Assembly: GCA_016870235.1 (NCBI GenBank)
Contig: VGCB01000046.1
Span: forward strand, 1-10,035
Direction of reading: 5' to 3'
Length of the DNA: 10,035 nucleotides
Source: Actinomycetota bacterium
Lineage (GTDB): Bacteria; Actinomycetota; Thermoleophilia; Gaiellales; Gaiellaceae
This document shows, in pieces, positions 6,845 through 10,035 of this stretch (position 1 is its first letter; the number at the start of each line of letters is the position of its first letter). A model generated the notes under the pieces. It did no database searches. It worked only from the letters and a program-made list of their open reading frames with translations, and was not told where the DNA came from. A program made the position numbers and the translations under genes.

Positions 6845-7903
6845 TCAGCCGCCGCCGAAGGCGGAGATCGGCAGCGCGAGCGTGACCTCCTCGGCCCGCG
6901 GCACGTCCGCCTCGAGCTCCTCGAGCAGGGCGGCCGCCCCCGGCGCGGCGGCGAGGAGGCGGCGCTCGATCTCGGCGAGGTCGTTCAGCACGAGGATCTC
7001 CTGCTTGAACGGCCGCGAGAAGCGGCCGCGACCGAGGTACCAGCCGTAGAACTTCTTGAGGAAGCCCGAGGCCCGCCGCTCCCCGAGCTCGCGCGCAGTC
7101 TCGCGGACGAAGAGGAGCAGCTCGGCGATCACCTCCTCGAGCGCCGGCTCGGTGTCGTCGCCGTCGACGATCTCGCGGAGGGCCCACGGATTGCCCTGGG
7201 CGCCGCGTCCGACCATGACGGCAGCTGCGCCCGTGCCCTCGAGCACCGCCTCGGCCCGAACGCGCGACGTGACGTCGCCGCTCGCGATCACCGGCACGTC
7301 GACGAGGTCGACGAGCTCGGCCGTGAGCGCGTGGTCGGCGACTCCCGTGTACATCTGCTCGGCGGAGCGCGGGTGCAGCGTCAGCGCGGCGGCGCCCGCC
7401 TCGACGAGCCTCGGGCCGACGTCGAGGCACGTTCGCGAGCCGTTCCGGAGGCCCCGCCGCATCTTCACGGTGACCGGGAGCGGGGTGGAGGAGGCGATCG
7501 CGTCGACGATCCGGCAGGCGCGGTCGGGATCGTCGAGGAGCGTCGCGCCCGCGCCCGTCTTCGTCACCTTGCGCACGGGGCAGCCGAAGTTGACGTCGAT
7601 CAAGTCGGCGCCGGCGTCGGTGACGAGGCGCGCGGCCTCGCCCATCGTGGCCGGGTCGCTGCCGAAGAGCTGGATCGCGAGCGGGTGCTCGTCGGCGGCG
7701 ACGCGCAGGTACCCGAGCGTGCGCTCGTTGCGATGCTCGATGCCGGCGCAGCTGACCATCTCCGAGCAGACGAGCCCGGCGCCGAACCGGCGGCCCTGGC
7801 GTCTGAACGCCTGCACGCTGACGCCCGCCATCGGGGCGAGGACGAGCCGCGTCGGGATCTCGACGCCCCCGATCGACCAGCTCTCGCGCAGATTCGCTCG
7901 CAT
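6845..7903 (-). CDS. dusB: tRNA-dihydrouridine synthase (DusB-like)
   Basis: An FMN-dependent, NADPH-using enzyme that reduces uridines in the tRNA D-loop. It has 352 residues. The TIM-barrel starts with RLVLAPMAGVSVQAFR (19-34). Other marks are LAIQLFGSDP (75-84), DVNFGCPVRKVTKTGAGA (103-120) with catalytic Cys108, VTVKMRRG (144-151, Lys147 at FMN), LTLHPRSAEQMYTG (174-187, His177), VPVIASGDV (203-211) and AVMVGRGAQGNPW (228-240). The C-terminal helical tRNA-binding part includes FLKKFYGWYLGRGRF (281-295). NFGCP with VRKV is typical of DusB; the exact subfamily was not tested. The frame is open far upstream, but ATG 7903 gives the family N-terminus and has a -10 box 6 nt before it. It is divergent from greA. 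Confidence 0.95.
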   Translation of the reverse strand: MRANLRESWSIGGVEIPTRLVLAPMAGVSVQAFRRQGRRFGAGLVCSEMVSCAGIEHRNERTLGYLRVAADEHPLAIQLFGSDPATMGEAARLVTDAGADLIDVNFGCPVRKVTKTGAGATLLDDPDRACRIVDAIASSTPLPVTVKMRRGLRNGSRTCLDVGPRLVEAGAAALTLHPRSAEQMYTGVADHALTAELVDLVDVPVIASGDVTSRVRAEAVLEGTGAAAVMVGRGAQGNPWALREIVDGDDTEPALEEVIAELLLFVRETARELGERRASGFLKKFYGWYLGRGRFSRPFKQEILVLNDLAEIERRLLAAAPGAAALLEELEADVPRAEEVTLALPISAFGGG

Positions 7904-7909
7904 CGGGCC

Positions 7910-7915
7910 AGGGTA
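7910..7915 (-). promoter_or_regulatory. -10 element of dusB, probably leaderless
   Basis: On the - strand TACCCT, preceded by CTG, ends 6 nt before the dusB ATG at 7903. No Shine-Dalgarno sequence is present and no -35 was recognised. It is the third clear case of this layout in the window. Confidence 0.42.
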
Positions 7916-7960
7916 CAGCCGATCGCGCGGTTGACTGTGGAACCCGGGGCGCGATTCGGC

Positions 7961-7966
7961 TAGGAT
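7961..7966 (+). promoter_or_regulatory. Candidate -10 element of greA
   Basis: TAGGAT would give a leader of roughly 60 nt before the TTG at 8036. TTGACT at 7931-7936 looks like a -35 but is 24 bp away, too far for the usual spacing. GGAACC (7939-7944) is 16 bp away and could be an alternative, ECF-like -35. The assignment is tentative. Confidence 0.35.
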
Positions 7967-8025
7967 TCCCTGCCCCGCGGGACGCCCGGTTTTCGCGGTT
8001 GCCCGAGCAGACACGACGTTTTCCC

Positions 8026-8030
8026 GGAGG
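8026..8030 (+). promoter_or_regulatory. greA: Strong ribosome binding site fixing the greA TTG start
   Basis: GGAGG lies 5 nt before TTG 8036. It is the only consensus Shine-Dalgarno sequence at a well-placed start in the window and decides for the rare TTG start codon. Confidence 0.8.
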
Positions 8031-8035
8031 GCTCC

Positions 8036-8512
8036 TTGAAGGAAGTCATCCTCACACCGGAGGGGTACGAGGCGCTGAAGGAGGAGCTCGACCTCCTCCG
8101 CAACGACAAGCGGCGGGAGATCGCCGAGCGAATCCGGGTCGCACGCGAGTTCGGCGACATCGCCGAGAACGCGGAGTACGACGACGCCAAGAACGAGCAG
8201 GCGATGCTCGAGCACAAGATCGCCCAGCTCGAGAAGCGCCTCGCGCACGCCCGCATCATCGACACGGGCGACGTCGACACGAGCGTCGTCTCGATCGGCT
8301 CCGTCGTCCGCTTGCGCGACGTCGACGCCAAGGCGACGGTCGAGTACCACATCGTCGGCTCGGCGGAGGCGAACCCGGCCGAGCGCAAGCTCTCGAACGA
8401 GTCGCCGGTGGGGAAGGCGATCATGGGCAAGAAGAAGAACGATACGGTCGAGGTGACGACGCCGCGCGGGGCCGTGATCAAGTACAAGATCATGGAGATC
8501 AAGGCCGCCTAG
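8036..8512 (+). CDS. greA: Transcription elongation factor GreA
   Basis: GreA inserts its coiled coil into the RNA polymerase secondary channel and stimulates cleavage of backtracked RNA. The protein has 158 residues, the normal length. The N-terminal coiled coil (about 8-76) carries the tip motif REFGDIAENAEYDDAKNEQ (37-55) with the Mg-coordinating acidic pair D41 and E44. The C-terminal FKBP-like domain (about 80-158) includes the SIGSVVRLRD stretch and SNESPVGKAIMGKKKNDTVEV. Translation starts at TTG 8036, supported by GGAGG 5 nt upstream and by MKEVILTPEGYEALKEEL, the usual opening of the family. It is divergent from dusB across 132 bp; dusB and greA are neighbours in various Gram-positive genomes. 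Two hairpins follow its stop codon. Confidence 0.97.
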   Translation: MKEVILTPEGYEALKEELDLLRNDKRREIAERIRVAREFGDIAENAEYDDAKNEQAMLEHKIAQLEKRLAHARIIDTGDVDTSVVSIGSVVRLRDVDAKATVEYHIVGSAEANPAERKLSNESPVGKAIMGKKKNDTVEVTTPRGAVIKYKIMEIKAA

Positions 8513-8533
8513 CCCGTCGGGCTCCGGCTTTCC

Positions 8534-8555
8534 CCGTCCGACTTCAGTCGGACGG
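8534..8555. terminator. Strong hairpin downstream of greA
   Basis: CCGTCCGAC (8534-8542) and GTCGGACGG (8547-8555) form a perfect 9-bp stem with the tetraloop TTCA, 22 nt after the greA stop. There is no T-run. A smaller stem, AGCCC/GGGCT (8511-8523), overlaps the stop codon. It probably serves greA. Confidence 0.65.
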
Positions 8556-8583
8556 ATCGGATGGCGGGCGTCCGCCCCGTCGA

Positions 8584-8615
8584 CCGACCTCAGCCGGGGA
8601 AGCTCTCGAGGTCGG
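8584..8615. terminator. Second hairpin, between greA and the ATPase gene
   Basis: CCGACCTC (8584-8591) pairs with GAGGTCGG (8608-8615), 8 bp, around a 16-nt loop that holds a minor inner AGC/GCT pairing. It lies 19 bp from the stop of the - strand ATPase gene and likely serves that gene. Together with the 8534 stem it makes a double terminator between convergent genes. Confidence 0.5.
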
Positions 8616-8634
8616 ACGGACGGTTCAACTCGGG

Positions 8635-10035
8635 TCACGAGGCTTTACGGACACGACGCGCGGGGCGTCCCTGGGCGTAGAGATCGCCCGGCGCGACGAG
8701 CCTGATTCTGTTCGGATCGGCTGCTGCAAGAGCCGTGAGGGGGCTGTCGAAGCCGGACTTCGAGAAGAAGTAGTGACGAACGGGTGGGCCCGTCTTCGGC
8801 AACTCCGTCTCGAGCCGGGTCAGCAACGCCTCTTCGGCGACTCCGGCCTGCGCGCTCGTCCACTTGCAGCTCGCGATCGCAATCGCGTTGCCGTCTCCGT
8901 CGAGTGCGACGCCGTCGAGCTCGCGGCTGATCCACTTCGAGCCCTGGCGAACCTGGCCCCACCAGCTGCCGACCGCCGCGGCTCCTTCCGCCGCCCTCAG
9001 GTACTCCTGGCAGACCTCCTCGAAGGTTGGTCTGGAGACGAACTCGTCGAGGTTCGGCAGGATCGTCTGGCGTAGGTGTTGCCCGGCATCGGCGTCGTTC
9101 TTGAGACGGCTCTCGAACGGATGCATGAAGCGAAAGTAGAAGCGCAGATAGCCGTCGGTGATCTCGTAGCTGGTTTGCTTCGTGCGATCGGGATTGGCGG
9201 CCGTGACGGGAACCTTTCGCCTGACGAGATACAGCTCACGGAGAAGCCCGAGGGCATTGTGAAGCGCGCTGTTCCGGACTCCGGTGCGTTGCGCGATCTG
9301 ATTGTGGCGAGTCGCGCCGTTCGCGATCGCTCTCAGGATCGAGAAGAACTTCTGTGGCTCGGGCAGCTCCTCGTGGAGGAGGAGCTTCGCTTCCTCGTGC
9401 AGCACGCCGGAGCGATAGAGCATGGCCTGCAGGAGGTTCTCCTCGAGCGGGAGCCGCTCGTCGAACTGCTCGAGGTAGTACGGCATGCCACCGCAGACCG
9501 CATATGCCCTGACTCGATCCTCGGGTGACCAGCCGGGAAAGAAGAGGCCTGCTGCGCGGTAGTCGAACGGCGCCAGCTGCAGCTGACCCGTTCGACGTCC
9601 GAACATCGTCCCGGTGAGCACGTCTCGCTCGAAGAACGCGACCTCGCTGCCCGAGACGATCAGGAGGATCGGGAGCAGGCGGCCGACCTCGCGCCACCAC
9701 CGGTTGACGAGCGAGCCGAGATCGGGCGTCGCGTGGGCGATCCACTGGAACTCGTCGAGGATGACGACCGTCGGTTCTGTCCGGGCGTAGTCGGCGATCG
9801 CGGCGAGACCCGCCTGCCAGTTCGCGAGCCCCTGAGCCGCAAGCAACGGGCTGCCCGTCTCGGCCTGGAGAATCGACGTCAGGTCATGGAGATGGTCGGG
9901 TTCGAGACCCTCCGTCGCCTCGAAGTGAACTCCGCGCCGGCCTTCGAGGAAGTGGCTCAGCAGCTCGGTCTTGCCGACGCGCCGGCGCCCCCAGACGACG
10001 AGGAACTCGCCCCGGCCGGACTGCGAGCGGCGCTC
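8635..10035 (-). CDS. ATPase_2-type AAA+ ATPase with winged helix and DUF234-like C-terminus (5' end outside window)
   Basis: The frame is open to the right edge, so 466 residues are seen and the N-terminus is missing; a TTG at 9846 is internal. Walker A is VVWGRRRVGKTELL (13-26), with the GRRRVGKT form typical of the archaeal-type ATPase_2 family. Walker B is VVILDEFQWIA (90-100), and IVSGSEVAFFERD (126-138) matches sensor-1. FDYRAAGLFFPGWSPED fits the following lid. Residues 230-278 form a winged helix-turn-helix (ATRHNQIAQRTGVRNSALHN). The C-terminal region (about 336-440) resembles DUF234, a PD-(D/E)xK-like fold: ELDGVALD, then IAIASCKWT. The position normally held by Glu (ExK) reads Ser-Cys-Lys, so nuclease activity is doubtful. 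The biological role of this family is unsettled. It is convergent with greA. Confidence 0.85.
   Translation of the reverse strand, partial: ERRSQSGRGEFLVVWGRRRVGKTELLSHFLEGRRGVHFEATEGLEPDHLHDLTSILQAETGSPLLAAQGLANWQAGLAAIADYARTEPTVVILDEFQWIAHATPDLGSLVNRWWREVGRLLPILLIVSGSEVAFFERDVLTGTMFGRRTGQLQLAPFDYRAAGLFFPGWSPEDRVRAYAVCGGMPYYLEQFDERLPLEENLLQAMLYRSGVLHEEAKLLLHEELPEPQKFFSILRAIANGATRHNQIAQRTGVRNSALHNALGLLRELYLVRRKVPVTAANPDRTKQTSYEITDGYLRFYFRFMHPFESRLKNDADAGQHLRQTILPNLDEFVSRPTFEEVCQEYLRAAEGAAAVGSWWGQVRQGSKWISRELDGVALDGDGNAIAIASCKWTSAQAGVAEEALLTRLETELPKTGPPVRHYFFSKSGFDSPLTALAAADPNRIRLVAPGDLYAQGRPARRVRKAS

Noticed and set aside
7931..7966. TTGACT with TAGGAT as a standard sigma-70 promoter for greA
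   Set aside because: The spacing is 24 bp, outside the normal 16-19; only the -10 is kept as a candidate.
7904..8638. Extension of the dusB frame upstream to 8638, across greA
   Set aside because: This is the antisense shadow of greA. The dusB family N-terminus and a -10 box fix the start at 7903.

Overview
The window is GC-rich throughout (C/G dominates third codon positions; I did not compute a figure). It looks like chromosomal DNA of a high-GC actinobacterium. The clearest lineage marker is a DUF2469-type protein resembling mycobacterial Rv2901c. A deep-branching class such as Thermoleophilia is my guess from the overall gene style and was not tested.

Layout. At 1-86 there is a 3' end on the + strand that resembles the tail of an IS630-like transposase. 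At 171-1760 (-) lies an intact secreted subtilisin-family (S8) protease. Divergent from it, 1822-3508 (+) carries a metabolic set: folK (folate pathway), a DUF2469 gene, and coaX (type III pantothenate kinase, first step of CoA synthesis). These converge at a hairpin (3512-3531) on a - strand block. That block holds a membrane-bound GGDEF diguanylate cyclase (3537-4871) and, upstream of it, a second S8 protease gene (5062-6705). The second protease is split by an in-frame TAG between its propeptide and its catalytic domain, and ends in tandem xxASW pentapeptides. Further upstream on the - strand is dusB (6845-7903), divergent from greA (8036-8512, +). greA converges, across two strong hairpins, on a - strand ATPase_2/DUF234-type gene that runs off the right edge.

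How the genes relate. folK, coaX, dusB and greA are housekeeping functions (folate, CoA, tRNA dihydrouridine, transcript-cleavage factor). The two S8 proteases, the GGDEF protein, the ATPase and the transposase tail look like accessory material placed around and between them. Several starts (S8 protease 1, DUF2469, dusB, probably folK) have a TANNNT-type -10 hexamer only 6-9 nt upstream and no Shine-Dalgarno sequence, as expected for leaderless transcripts. greA is the contrast, with a perfect GGAGG ahead of a TTG start.

The two most notable observations are the single nonsense codon in an otherwise open S8 protease gene and the protein-level-conserved xxASW repeat tail of that protease. I found no CRISPR array, tRNA, rRNA or recognisable new multi-gene system.
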